The notes under the pieces were generated by a model. It had not been told where the DNA came from. It made no database searches and saw nothing but the letters and a program-made list of their open reading frames with translations. 64,000 bases of DNA from Cinnamomum chago (Eukaryota > Streptophyta > Magnoliopsida > Laurales > Lauraceae), in contig CP142456.1 in assembly GCA_038049695.1 (NCBI GenBank), forward strand, positions 78,205,422-78,269,421, given 5' to 3'. Shown piece by piece: positions 11,401 through 22,456 of this stretch. How positions within the stretch are numbered: the first letter of the stretch is position 1; every line of letters begins with the position of its first letter. The position numbers were made by a program, and so were the translations under genes.

Positions 11401-12479
11401 CGACTGAGTCTTAAGAAACGTCATTTCTTCGTAATAGGGTTTTTTTTTTTCCTTTTATCTTATCTTGTTGAGCTAGTAGTTATCCTTGGAGAGCCTCATT
11501 TAATTCTTGTTTATCTGAAATGGAAGGTGTGGGATTTTATGGGTCTAATCTGATTGACCCATTGATAGATGGAAAGTGGGTATTTATTTAGGTCAAACGT
11601 TGTAAAATAGGAATGAATTGAATTTGGGAGTTTTGAGGATCTTTTAGTTTTTCCTGTTTAAATTCATTATTTTTAGTGTCCTCAACTATGCACCATGTGA
11701 TGAAAAAAATAAATAAAATGGATTTAGGAGATTTCTAGTGAATTGTGTGATCCCTTAAATTTCTCACAAGGGATTTGATCTTTCATGCTTGAGAAAAAAA
11801 AAAAAAAAAAACTACCTCTCTCTATTTTTATAAAAGATCTTTTCTTTATAAGAGTATGAAATTTCCTTTTGGTGGTATGGTAAAATAAGGAGTTATCTCT
11901 TTTGAAGTAGATGTTCTAATATAAGCTCTTTGGCATTCTTTAAGTTCAAAAAAAAAAAAAAAACTATTTTTATATGCAAAGTTGTCATCTACTAAAGATA
12001 ATAAAGAAAATAATTGACTTTTCTTTTGAACCCTCCCCCATGTCCAAATGCACAAATGACTAATTTTTGATACATGGATCCCACAATCCATGGATTATCA
12101 AAATCAAGAAAGAATCTTCATAATGCCATGTATCTGCCCTCTTTTTTTTATTTTAAATTTAATATTAGAATTCCTTCCCATACAACCATTATAATATATC
12201 AAGTTAAGAGGCTTTGATTTGATTTTGATCGTTGGTTATAATTTTGACCAACGGTTACATAACTTCATTTTTTCATTAAACCACTCATGTTTCAATATCT
12301 TTTTTTGTCGGTTATAATTTTGAGCAACGGTTATGTAACTATTCATGCAACTATCCTTTCATTTTTTCCATTAAATCATTTATATTTCAGTTGTTCATAG
12401 TAACTATATAATTTTTTTGCTCTAATTTCCCTTTTTCAATTTTATTCAACTTATCCCATAAAAATAGATAATTTTTTTA
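11400..12479. other. intergenic, no gene recognised
   Basis: AT-rich with several A or T runs (for example 11794-11810 and 11948-11963). A repeated phrase GGTTATAATTTTGA.CAACGG occurs at about 12233 and 12309. No gene seen. Confidence 0.4.
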
Positions 12480-12635
12480 AAGGAAGATGTTCTTATGAGA
12501 GATATCTCTCACTTTATATGAGGGATATGGGCGGGACCTATACATTTAAATTATTGATATTGGATCAAGATGTGAGGACCCCACCTAATCTCTCATTTAA
12601 GATAAGAGATATATCTGATAGAAGTATTTTCCTTT
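12480..12635. mobile_element. MITE, family with GAGAGATATCTCTCAC ends
   Basis: Inverted ends AAGGAAGATGTTCTTATGAG and, on the right, its near-complement closing AGAAGTATTTTCCTT. The interior phrase TTGATATTGGATCAAGATGTG also occurs in the related element at 21783-21965. It belongs to the same family as the elements at 17722-17826 and 18053-18262. Confidence 0.55.
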
Positions 12636-12639
12636 TTTA

Positions 12640-13162
12640 AATATATAATTATTTATATTAAAATACTGGGATATACTGTGATCACGGATTATAGGGCTAT
12701 AGGGCTAGTCCCTCTTGATTTTGACTTTTAAATTTAAAACCCGACATTCGGCGCACATTAATGACCGTTAATTTTTAAAACTATAAGATAGAAGAGAAAA
12801 GGGGGACCCCATGCAGGCGGGCCCCACTGGGATTGTGCGTTATCAAGAAATTTAATAATATTAAATTTGTCCAGAGGAAGCATCGTGGAAGGCGTGCGGT
12901 TTTGTGACCGGGTTGGGTTCGCGTGTCGAGTCTCTTCCATTTCTCTCTCTCCCTCTCTCCCATTTCGTACTTTTTCTCTCTCTATACGTCTTTTTCTCGT
13001 GTTCGAAGCCTACACACCCCCCTCTCTTTTTAAATCTCTCCCCCCAATCTCTTGAAATCCGCACTTTCTCTTCCAATCCCAAACGGCAACCAAACAAGAA
13101 AAAACCAACGAGACAAACAACAAGAAGAAAAGAAGGAAAACGAGGAAAAGTAAAATTCAAAA
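12640..13162 (+). promoter_or_regulatory. upstream region and 5' leader of the JAZ gene
   Basis: The sequence changes from AT-rich DNA to a CT-rich tract at about 12930-13075 (TTTCTCTCTCTCCCTCTCTC), then an A-rich purine stretch up to the ATG at 13163. Pyrimidine tracts of this kind are common in plant leaders. I see no strong TATA box and no G-box within 500 bp, so the start site is not fixed. Confidence 0.45.
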
Positions 13163-16100
13163 ATGTCGAGAGCTACCGTTGAACACGATTTCTTTGGAAT
13201 CGGGCAGCAGAACATTGCGAAATCTCCTTCAATGAGCCATCTCGAACGAAGAAGATCCTTCAAAGGTACTTTTTATTCCTCCTGTTCTCCGAGTTTTCCG
13301 ATTCTTGATTTCCGATCTCTTCCGTTTCTTTGCTGAGATTTCCGTTTATTTTTTCTGGCCAGGGCTGCAAAATGCGATCTCGAAGCTTGATCCGCAGGTG
13401 CTGAAGACGGTGATAGCTTCACGAGCGGCAAATGCTGGTTTTGAGGGTAAGACAGTGGATAATGGTATGTCGCCGAAACGGGAAGCGGTTTTCCAGCAGA
13501 ACGGAACGGTTTTCGGAGTGAAGAATGTGTTTCCTTCTTCGGCTTTGCCATTTCCGTCTTCTCTGCCAGTTCTGAATCCCGTTCCCAGGTACGATACGTG
13601 CAGATCTGGAGAGAGAGAGATATAGGTAGAGATTTTTGAATTTTTGCTGATTTCTCTTCATTTTCTTTGAACTCTCAGGACTGTTTCAGAAAATCCGTCA
13701 GAAACTGCTCCGTTGACGATCTTTTACAACGGAACGGTGACCGTTTTCGACGTTTCGCGCGATAAGGTACGTTTCTTCCGAGAATATCGGTTGCCTGTTA
13801 CGATATTTTTAAAAAATCTAGTCTAATGATTTTTCGGTTTTGTATTTTGTTGTAGGCGGAGAAAATCATGAAACTGGTGGAAAATGGAAATATCGGAACG
13901 GTGGAAGCTACAGATCCGAAACTCGGATGTAACGAGCGGCAGCTTCTGGAGAAACTTAACGGAGGTTCGTTTTCGGTGTTCCGTTACTTTCTCGCGTTTT
14001 GCATTCTCGGAAACTGCAAAGAAATAGACGGCGTTAGTTTTGAGAATCTGTCCTCGAACGGGAGGTATTGATGTTTTCGTGTCTCTTCGTTGTTTCCTCT
14101 ACAGATCTGCCCATTGCAAGAAAGCATTCGCTGCAGAGGTTTCTGGAAAAGCGCAAGGAGAGGTACTTCCTTCTCCTAGGCGCACTTTAGCATAATCTCT
14201 TTACTGTTCTTTTTCAATCCTTTTCTACTGTGATTTGTTGGTGCGTTTGTGCAATTAGTGGATTCCGGAGGTACTTCCTTCTCCTAGGCGCACTTTAGCA
14301 TAATCTCTTTACTGTTCTTTTTCAATCCTTTTCTACTGTGATTTGTTGGTGCGTTTGTGCAATTAGTGGATTCCGGAGAAAGTGGGGTTTTTTTTTTCGT
14401 GCAAAACACGTTGTTTTGGGGAAATGTAAATTGATTTACCTCGGTGCACAGGGTTTCAATTTTCTATGGGAGTATAGTAATCCTGGGTTTTGGAATCTTG
14501 TTACACAAACAAGTCCTGAAAGTTCCCTCATGGGGGACTAAATAACTGGGTTGCATCTTCTTAGAAGATGTGTTTTGCACTGTGAAAATATTAATCTAAT
14601 GAGATTTGGGTTTCATTTGTTTTGCATTATGGGATTAACATGGGAAAATTGTTTAATTAGATGGTCATTTTCCGAGTTTGTAAGTGCGTATTAAGTGTTT
14701 CGCAGAGTAATTGAAGCTGCTTAACCCAATCTAAAAACTGTTAATAATATAGGAAACATTTTCATGTTGCGAAACTTTATCTTAATATCAAAATTTCCTC
14801 CTTAATGCCTGTTAATGAAGGTTAGTTTTGGAAAATCATTTGTTTTTAGCATAATAAATAAATTACCTATAAATGTGGTTACATGAAATTAAATTATAGG
14901 TAAGTTAAGTGCATCCCAACCTAGAATCTAATATCCTAGGGCCTATTTGATTACAATTATCTAGAAAATTCTTGTTGGGTTGAAAATCTCAAAATCTCTC
15001 AGAGTGATGTTTGATTTTGTGCCATTAGAACTCTTAAATTGCTAACATATAAAAATGTCCATTTCAAATGTTAGAGTGTAAAGCATTTTATTCTCTTTCT
15101 CAGTTATTCTAGAGAAGCAAATCCTAATATCCTAATATTCTTTCAAATTGTTGTTCTTAAATCAAGTCTTGCTCTGCACAGGAGCTGGGGCGGGCAGGCC
15201 CAAAGAAATGCCTTCGATAATATCTAAAAAATCGATCTTTTTATTTAATCTCTTCACTTGACCATATACTGTACCATACAAATGAAATTTTGGATCCATT
15301 GCCCTGGACATATACTCTGAAAAAATATCTGAAAGGCAAACTTGAGAAATTCAGTCGAGATTTAGGCATCCGTGGAGATTGAATGTTCTAAATTTATGTC
15401 TCATACCCATGATTTAGTACAAATCATAGCTAAAACCTAGACCATATTAACAGCTCCTTTTTCTTTAAATTTGATTTCTTTTCCCAATTTATTATATATT
15501 TACTTGCAATGCTTGTTAAAATTGAACATTTACTATTATTGATGTGGGTTTTATAAGCTGTTTTAGTAATATTATATAATTCTATTAGGTGCAGAGATGC
15601 ATGAATCATAGAGACAAATGGCACATAGTTATACGAGTTTACAACTTTGCACATAGGGAGTCCAAGTAGGTGTTCTTGTCTCTCATTGTACTCCATCTTC
15701 TTAATAAAAAATTTTGCAAGTCATCTGTAGTTTCCTACCCCCCGGAAATATCAGAGGACAGTGGTTCATTACCTACCCAGAGCTGCCTAATCACCTTTCT
15801 AATTAACAGTTCTGACCCATTAATTCCATTGTGTTGTTTTGGGTCGATCACATGGGTCAAACTGATCTGTGCCTCGAAAACTAATTATAATTAAAGGCCG
15901 GGACCTTACATAGTTGATGTGCTGAACACCCTGAGATTCGGACTATGGAATCTAGGTTTGGTTTGGGTTACTGTAGCCTGGGTTTAGGTGGTATCTTTAC
16001 ATGAATATGACCGAGACTCTTTGATTCTGTAAAACGTTTAATTTTCTCAAAAGAACACGTGATTTCATTAAAGGAGTTTGCACAACCACTGGTTTTTTTA

Positions 16101-16361
16101 GGTTTGCTTTTACTTTGATATTAGTTTAATGCTAGAAGCAATTGGAATGTGCACTCTAGTCTCTAAAATGGTGCTGGTAGGCCGGACCGAGTCTCTTTTT
16201 TAATACTAACATCAGCTGTCTACTTTTCTTGACTTTGTATGGTTTGTTTTTATTAACTCCAAAGCCTTCGTTTAAAACGTTGCAGGTTGACTTCCTATTC
16301 TCCTTTTGCCAGTTATTCCAAAGAGGCCAACGACAAGGTGATGGAGTCGGTCCGGGCATGA
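13163..16361 (+). CDS. JAZ10: JAZ10/TIFY9-type jasmonate ZIM-domain repressor, six exons
   Basis: Exons 13163-13265, 13363-13588, 13679-13766, 13856-13964, 14105-14162 and 16286-16361 join in frame with GT-AG introns to give 219 residues. Residues 26-54 (HLERRRSFKGLQNAISKLDP and following) match the N-terminal region that in Arabidopsis JAZ10 forms the cryptic MYC-interaction domain. The ZIM motif TIFYNG is at 123-128 (exon 3 into 4), and the Jas motif DLPIARKHSLQRFLEKRKER runs through 176-195, continuing LTSYSPF in exon 6. JAZ proteins bind MYC factors and the NINJA-TOPLESS corepressor in the nucleus and are degraded through COI1 when jasmonoyl-isoleucine is present. The degron reads LPIARK where LPIARR is usual. 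The Jas intron is long (2123 bp). Retaining it adds YFLLLGAL then a stop at 14188-14190. Retaining intron 4 stops at 14069-14071, before Jas. Both would resemble known stabilised JAZ10 isoforms. Confidence 0.95.
14163..14378 (+). repeat. 108-bp tandem duplication copying the Jas-intron 5' splice site
   Basis: Positions 14163-14270 and 14271-14378 appear identical as read, each starting GTACTTCCTTCTCCTAGG and ending GATTCCGGAG. The first copy begins exactly at the exon 5 donor (GAG|GTACTT at 14162/14163). The second copy recreates the same GAG|GTACTT context at 14270/14271. Use of the second donor would keep 108 nt, which carry the in-frame stop at 14188-14190. Confidence 0.9.
16056..16061. 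promoter_or_regulatory. G-box (CACGTG) inside the Jas intron
   Basis: A perfect CACGTG, the core bound by MYC2-type factors, lies 225 bp before the last exon. JAZ genes are commonly induced by MYC factors, but one hexamer in an intron is weak evidence of function. Confidence 0.25.
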
Positions 16362-17360
16362 GGAAGCTGTTAAAAAACTTCACTCTTTTCAGTCTAACAT
16401 TGACCTCGTGATTTAGAGTAGACTGCCCAATCAAGCACTCTTTGAAATTTTTTTTGCCGTTTATAGGATAGATTATCTATCTGAAACTGCCTAGTTTATT
16501 GATATTATTATTATTATAGTTAAGAAAGTTGTGGTGGTTGCATAGATTGTTGGTGTATACAATCTCATTTGGATCTTAATATGATTTCAGTTATGTAATC
16601 TCTCTTTTGATGGCAAGTCATTTCTTCCATGTAAATGTTACGTTCTTTTTAATCTCCACCCATGGATTAAAATTTGGACAGCGTGGTTTGATCTCTCCAG
16701 TATATGGTCTGGTCCTTTTGAGTTTGGGACACTGCCACAAAGTGCTATGATCTCTGAAATGTTCATGGTTTGGGGGTTCTTCAACTTGTGTTGTGATCTA
16801 AAAGAATCATTTGGAGGAGCCTTTGCTTGTTAGTTGTTACCATTCAATGGTTTCTTTGATGTTTGAGAGGGAGAACCTTGGAAATTTGATGAAACTATGC
16901 ACTTCGCATGGCACAATGTAGTTAGTTGGTATGTTTTGATTACTGATATTGTGACCCATCAGCCATTGATGGGACTTCTGGATTGATGGAAATGTGTACT
17001 CGATAGACAATCAATGGTTGGAAAGTTTAAGTGTATGTTAATCAACAATTTGGTCTCCAGACAACATAATTAATTTGTCGGAAAGGTAGATAGCCTATCA
17101 GTTTGTGGTTCCACTTGGATGCTTCAATTGTACTTCTATGAGAACAGTTGGTTTTTACGTTGGTAATAGCTTTACAGTTGAATCCAGAAGGGCGGCGGGG
17201 TCGGGGTTGCCCACAGATCTGCCCTTAGACCTGGGATAAAACCCTGAGGTGATGCAATATCACTGAACGCATCATGTGCGATTCTAAGGCCGTGGGATAT
17301 CGTGTGGCACACATCATTTTGTGCGATATCTTATGGCTTTGTGATATCATACAATTATTG
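16362..17360. other. JAZ 3' flank; no further gene
   Basis: Presumed 3' untranslated region followed by intergenic DNA. I could not fix a polyadenylation site. No coding exons recognised. Confidence 0.4.
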
Positions 17361-17513
17361 TACGAACAGTTCTTCAGAAATTATATGTTTCTACTGTTGT
17401 AGGGCAAATATCAAATGTAAGATCAGTCGTATAGTACGAACAATTCTTCAGAAATTATATGTTTTTACTATTGTAGGGCAAATATCAGATGTAAGAAAGA
17501 ACAGTCGTTTGGT
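17361..17513. repeat. 74-bp tandem duplication
   Basis: TACGAACAGTTCTTCAGAAA at 17361 recurs as TACGAACAATTCTTCAGAAA at 17435, followed in both by TTATATGTTT.TACT.TTGTAGG and GCAAATATCA.ATGTAAGA. There are two units with a few substitutions. Confidence 0.85.
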
Positions 17514-17517
17514 AAAT

Positions 17518-17715
17518 ATATATATGTGGCATATTCAAGTGCATTCATCCCTCACCATAGGGTGAGAGACATTTGCTTTCTCTCTTTGCACATGAAGATT
17601 TTTTTTCTACATATGACCATATATGACTTTTCTTATTTTACATTTGAGTATTTCCAATTATATAAGTGTCCCTCCCTCACTCTATGGTGAGAGATGGATG
17701 CACATGAATATTCTT
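17518..17715. mobile_element. MITE (CCCTCACCATAGGGTGAG family) in a TA tract
   Basis: Long inverted ends: left TTCAAGTGCATTCATCCCTC followed by ACCATAGGGTGAG, right ATGGTGAGAGATGGATGCAC, flanked by TATATATA. A second copy lies at 46918-47110. It has no coding capacity. Confidence 0.7.
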
Positions 17716-17721
17716 ATATAT

Positions 17722-17826
17722 ATATATATATGTTTATATGGAGATGCTTCTATAGGAGACATGTCTTCACCTAATCTCTCATATAAGGTGAGACATATCT
17801 CTCATAAGAGAATCTCCATATATATA
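17722..17826. mobile_element. short MITE of the GAGATGCTCTTATGAGAGAT family
   Basis: A TATATGGAGATGCTTCTATA left end and an AGAGAATCTCCATATATATA right end enclose the shared phrase ACCTAATCTCTCATATAAGG. It is abbreviated relative to 21783-21965. Confidence 0.55.
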
Positions 17827-18052
17827 TAAAAGATTAACGTTACAAAACTCTCAGGACATTTAAAAAAAAAACCCTCATCTTTTAACCAATGAAAGTGTGA
17901 CACGTATCATCAATGACACACTTATTCATTCTTTCTCGTAAATATTCTCTTAAAACTGTGGATATTTTATAGATTATCTTAAATCATTGGCTAATAGATA
18001 GGGGCAGAAACTCCTCTTTTGAGATATGAGAGTTTTTGAGAATTTCTATATT

Positions 18053-18262
18053 ATATATATATATGAGTATCTCTTACCTTACTATGAGAGGTAAGGTGGA
18101 TACCCTTACATCCAAATTCAATGCCAACAACTTAAATGTGGGGGCCCTCACCTTATCTCTCATAAGAGCATCTCCCTAAATATATAGGGAGATGCTCTCA
18201 TAGGAGCATCTCCCTATATATTTAGGGAGATGCTCTTATGAGAGATAGGAGTGAGGGGGCTC
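18053..18262. mobile_element. MITE plus inverted partial copy forming a long palindrome
   Basis: A full element at about 18053-18187 (left end GAGTATCTCTTACCTTACTA, right end AAGAGCATCTCCCTAAATAT) is followed by an inverted partial copy to about 18262. Together, about 18143-18261 is a near-perfect palindrome centred near 18202, with arms that include GAGCATCTCCCTAAATATAT and its complement. Each arm carries a smaller hairpin of its own. Confidence 0.75.
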
Positions 18263-18550
18263 ATATTTAATCCCATATATAAAGAAAGAAAAATGGCTGG
18301 AAAGGGATCTGTTTTTTATTGTTTAGTTGTTTGTTTAGTCGGCAATATTAATTATTTTTCTCCATTCCAATTTATCTAGAACCTCCTTGGAAAGGTTGAA
18401 GTTCTCTAGATCCATTTTTCTGCATCCATCCATATCCTTTTAGGCCAATTAATTATTGTGGTGACTTTTATTTGTTTATTATTTATTATTTTTTTGCAAT
18501 TAAAATTTTGTTGAACAATTTGATTAGCCAATCAACTCCTATTTGCCTGG

Positions 18551-18744
18551 GCAGGGGTTCTTACCCGAGTGGTAATAAGCGTCATTTCTTAGCTGGCAGT
18601 CTGGGGTTCATACCCCGGGTACGTCACATTTTCCCTCTTTCCGCATATGCAAGCCTACTTCCCACTTGAGTGGACTTCCTTTCCGTGTGTATGCATGCTC
18701 TCTCTTAGGTCCAGTCCCCTTGACCTAGGTAAAAAAAAAAAAAA
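18551..18744 (+). mobile_element. tRNA-derived SINE (family A), plus strand
   Basis: A tRNA-like head has an A-box-like TTACCCGAGTGGTAATAAG at 18561 and a B-box-like GGTTCATACCC at 18605-18615. Then come the family body CTTCCCACTTGAGTGGAC, TGCATGCTCTCTCTTAGGTC, and a poly-A tail at 18731-18744. It is the cleanest copy of the family also found at 1.2-1.8 kb and 53.6 kb. Confidence 0.75.
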
Positions 18745-19037
18745 TGGACACCCATTTCATCCAAATAATTGGATGGATAAGTAGAATCGATGCTGGGCAT
18801 TTGTATTCTTAAAGGGTAAGCCTGGCTCATCATACCTCAAAGGATCACATATTTTACGGACTGAGCCCTGCTCCACTTTCAGGCCTTTGGGCCTAAAGAA
18901 GTTCCATCCTAGTCAACCTGCTGTTAATGATGGAATCATGAGGCTAGCCCCATACTAGCAGTCCATGGACCTGAATCCTCATTCAATCTGGCCCAGTTCT
19001 CCTTTCAAAGATAGTAATGATTATCATTAATCACATT

Positions 19038-19420
19038 TAGGATTGTAAACGGGTCAGATCCTATCTGGGTCCATGGCAGACCCGAAACTGTTAAGGAAAA
19101 AGTGGAACAAGATCTGGACCCGGAACCGTTTTGGAACCGGTTTCTTGGCTTCGAAACCGGAACCAGAACCAGAACCAAAAACATATATGGGATGGGTCTA
19201 GATCAGGATCTAAGTAGAGAATATATTTTTTTTAAATATGGTTTTTATGAGAAATTTTCGCAAAAATGAGGTAATTTGTCGGGTCTCGGGTCCACGGATC
19301 CGAATCAGGGTGGACTCAGACCCATTTACTTATCGGAGTCTAAATAAGGACTCAGATCTGATTTTTAATGCATTAAAATCTTTGGGTAATCGAAGAATTG
19401 GAGACCCATTTACATCCTTA
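19038..19420. mobile_element. hAT-type MITE, second copy, inverted relative to 1321-1688
   Basis: It begins TAGGATTGTAAACGGGTC and ends CCCATTTACATCCTTA. The interior is the reverse complement of the copy at 1321-1688 with diverged positions (GGAACCGGTTTCTTGGCTTC, ATATATGGGATGGGTC, GGGTCTCGGGTCCACGGATC). Flanking 8-mers match only 5 of 8. Confidence 0.75.
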
Positions 19421-19799
19421 ACCCAATTATAATCCTTCTCCACAGCTGGTGATGGATGGATGGGTCTTAACTTGAAACCTAATCTTATCTACAAACGTGG
19501 AAGATGCTTTCTCAAGTGGTCTACAGGCAGCCTCAGCAGAGGTGGGTAGGTGTAGATTTTATTCATATGAGTTGGTGACCAATCTAGCCAATGTGGTTCA
19601 TCATTTACATGCCCAATGCAAACATGGTTCACATGCGTATTATAAAATTTCCGAAAAAGTCACCTTCCGTTTAATTGGATATTTGTGTCCCACGAGGAAT
19701 TCCTTGGAAAACGTGCTTTTTCCTAGCATAGAAAGAAAAATGGCCACTTTCCATTTGTGAAATCTCACTTGTAACTTTTGATTATGTTGATACTTCTTT

Positions 19800-20090
19800 G
19801 GGGCAGGCCAACCTTAGCCATGATCATAAGCTTCTTTAGTTATTCTGCCTAGGCCAACCTTAGGAATTATTTGTTCATCGGTTAACTTTATGACTGATGC
19901 TTTAACTAAGCATGGGTTGAGAGGTTTTCTATTTGGGAGGATATGATTATATAAGTTTTGAGTGGTGTTTTTGTTTGTGTTTGGTGGGAGAGGGTACAAT
20001 ATACTTGTATATTTTTCTTCCCTCATTATAATTTCATTTTTTTAATAAATGAATGTTTTTGTTACTCATACAACAAAAAAAAAAAAAAAA
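19800..20090 (+). mobile_element. 5'-truncated LINE, 3' end only
   Basis: The stretch near 19878-19915 reads VNFMTDALTKHGL, resembling the ADALAKHG motif of the RNase H domain of plant LINEs. It continues into an AT-rich 3' region with ATTTTTCTTCCCTC and AATAAATGAATG and ends in A16-17 at about 20074-20090. The frame is interrupted, so it is a dead fragment. Confidence 0.55.
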
Positions 20091-20913
20091 TTTGTGGCCG
20101 GCATGGAACTTTTGGGGCTCATTTGTTTATTGCAAGAATTGGGTGTATAGGAAACATTTGTTTGGCCAGCATGGGGCTTTTTGGCTTCAATGGTTAGATT
20201 TGTAGAGTGCTCAACCCATTTATCTTCTTATTTTATTTTTCAAGCTTTCAAGTCTTCTATGTGATTGTGATTTGGGAGATTCATCTATTGGAAACAGTAG
20301 GTAAGAAAGACTTTAGGGGATTTTGGCACATATTGATGGAGTATGTTTAAATGCAACAATGAGTTAAGGAAAGAAACTATGTGATATTTTGATTTTAGTA
20401 GAAATAGTACGGGGAGTTTTAATGAAAGAACCGTGAAACATTTTGAGAGACTTTTGGGAAGAGATGGGAATTGTGTGGCCGTCAAGTGGATGATTATTAG
20501 GGGAGAGGTTTTAGGAAGAGATTATGAATGAAAAAGAAATTGAAAGAGCTGATACAAACTCCACACTAAATTGTTGTGGATTTAAATAGGATTTAATTGG
20601 AAATTAATTTAGAGAGAAATGCATAAGTTACAAAATACATTGGAAAGTCAAAATGAATTTGTCCAGTTGAAATTAATTAAGATTGATTTCTCAATTGAAA
20701 TAAGTCTCTTTCATATATATAAATTGCAAGAACCGGATAAAGTAAAAAAGTCTCTTCTAAAGTCACTTTTAGAATAGGACATTCTCCCTTTTTTAATGTG
20801 TGTGTGATGTTTTGATATAAAAGAGAAAAGGTAATTATTTGGAAGGAGACGAATTCAACTGATACTATAGTAATGGAAAAAAAATAAAAAACCAATTATG
20901 TGGATGAGAATAT
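20091..20913. other. intergenic, no gene recognised
   Basis: No supported gene or element; frames are short and without motifs. Confidence 0.4.
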
Positions 20914-21343
20914 TAGGGGTGTAAGAGAAAACTGAAAAACCGTCTAACCGACCGAACCAAACCACGGCTAATAACCGTGTTTCACGGTTCGGTTACGATT
21001 ACGATTATTGAAATCGAAAAACCGGGTTTCACGGTTTGGTTAACCGTGTTCTCAACACACACGATTAATTGAACCGTTTCGCTAATAAGAAAAAAAACCT
21101 AAGGGCCTTAATGAAAATTACATTTTTTTTTACAATAACATATTATGCCATTCTCCAACTATGTTTTTTTTAAAAAAAAAATTTGGCACAGTAAGTTTGA
21201 TTGGTAAATGGAAAAATTTTCACAATTATTTTTAAGTGACAATTAACCATTAACCGTGTTCGGTTTTTAATGATTTTTCTTGGTTCGGTTACGGTTAACA
21301 GTTTTCCTAAAATAAGCGGTTTAACCAAACCGTTACACCCATG
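20914..21343. mobile_element. hAT-type MITE (AACCG-rich family), 430 bp
   Basis: Left end TAGGGGTGTAAGAG; right end CCGTTACACCCATG, which is its imperfect complement. The flanking 8-mers GAGAATAT (20906-20913) and GAGAAAAT (21344-21351) match 7 of 8. The interior is full of AACCG/CGGTT motifs, such as CACGGTTCGGTTACG. The region at 24840-25472 is related. Confidence 0.7.
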
Positions 21344-21782
21344 GAGAAAATGAACTATCAACCCTTCTTTCATTATAAAAACCAATGATGAGTTGTTTGT
21401 GAATGAAGACTACGGCGATGTGGGATTTTCCAACACTCTTTCTTAAGTGCAGGTCAAAGGGATTTCATTGGCGGGCCTGCCAGGTGGGTCTAGGTACAAT
21501 AAGGATCTAACCCAAAACCTGAACCATTTTTCATCTGTATTTAAGGGCCTTTTTATCTTGCTTCTTGTGCATCCAAGGATTGAAAAACTCACCGAATTGA
21601 GTCATGAAATGGTTGAGTCAAGTCAAATTCAAGGGAGACTTTGTATATATGAAAAAAATGTTATAATGATTATCTTTTTATGAATATGCAATATTAATTG
21701 AAATTGATTATCAAGAATACAAGCAAATTAATATATATATATATATATATTTATAACTTTCTAGACATTTAATTTATTTATA

Positions 21783-21965
21783 AATATGGGAGGTGCTCTT
21801 GTGAGAGACACTCTTACTTTACTATGAGAGATAGGGGTAATGATCCTCATATTTAAGTTGTTGACATTAGATATTGATGTGAGGGTTAAATGTGAGGGCT
21901 CCCACCCCTATCTTTTGTATAGTAAGGTGAGAGCGTCTCTTACAAGAGAGATCCCCCTGTAAATA
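21783..21965. mobile_element. MITE of the GAGATGCTCTTATGAGAGAT family
   Basis: Inverted ends: AATATGGGAGGTGCTCTTGT with ACTTTACTATGAGAG on the left, and AGTAAGGTGAGAGCGTCTCT ... CCCCCTGTAAATATT on the right. The interior TTGACATTAGATATTGATGT matches the sibling at 12480-12635. Confidence 0.65.
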
Positions 21966-22149
21966 TTACCAAATTATTTTGAATGAAAAGACTTCCAAGT
22001 GATCATATTCTTGGTTGGTTGGAAACCTTAGGTATGCCATTCTTCCTGCTTTGTGGGCTCTCCTTCCCTTTTTTGATGGCACTGTCGTGAGCCTTTGACC
22101 CCTTCAGTAGAGTAAAAAAAAAAAAAGAAGACCATATTGACTCTCCAGA

Positions 22150-22216
22150 ACCAAGTTTTCTTTTGATTTAGGTGAGTCAAGAACCGAGTTTTCTTTCGAT
22201 TTAGCCGAGTCAAGTC
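22150..22216. repeat. 33-bp tandem repeat, two units
   Basis: AACC.AGTTTTCTTT.GATTTAG followed by GTGAGTCAAG / CCGAGTCAAG occurs twice in succession. It lies in otherwise featureless DNA. Confidence 0.75.
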
Positions 22217-22401
22217 CCACTTCTGGTGTGGTTTGTCCCGAGTCCGGATCCCTTAGCTCAGGGTATCATTGCTATTACACAAGAACCATGTGACACTTGC
22301 TTGGAACTCCATTATAGGGCCTACATAGAAATAATCTAGGTGGAACTGTGGCAATAAATTTCAGCTCATCAAGTATTAGTTCAAAAAAAAAGTCCCACCG
22401 T

Positions 22402-22456
22402 GTAATTGAGCACCTAATGAAAACATTGTCTAATTGAGCACCTAATGAAAACATTA
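22402..22456. repeat. 28-29-bp tandem repeat, two units
   Basis: TAATTGAGCACCTAATGAAA followed by ACATT is present twice back to back. It looks like a simple slippage or short duplication event. Confidence 0.8.

Noticed and set aside
12758-13263. Several overlapping frames on both strands around the JAZ leader
   Set aside because: They come from the CT-rich leader and antisense of JAZ exon 1; only the spliced JAZ frame shows domains.
21447-21475. miR393-like string CAAAGGGATTTCATTGG
   Set aside because: Several mismatches to miR393 and no pairing arm within a few hundred bases.
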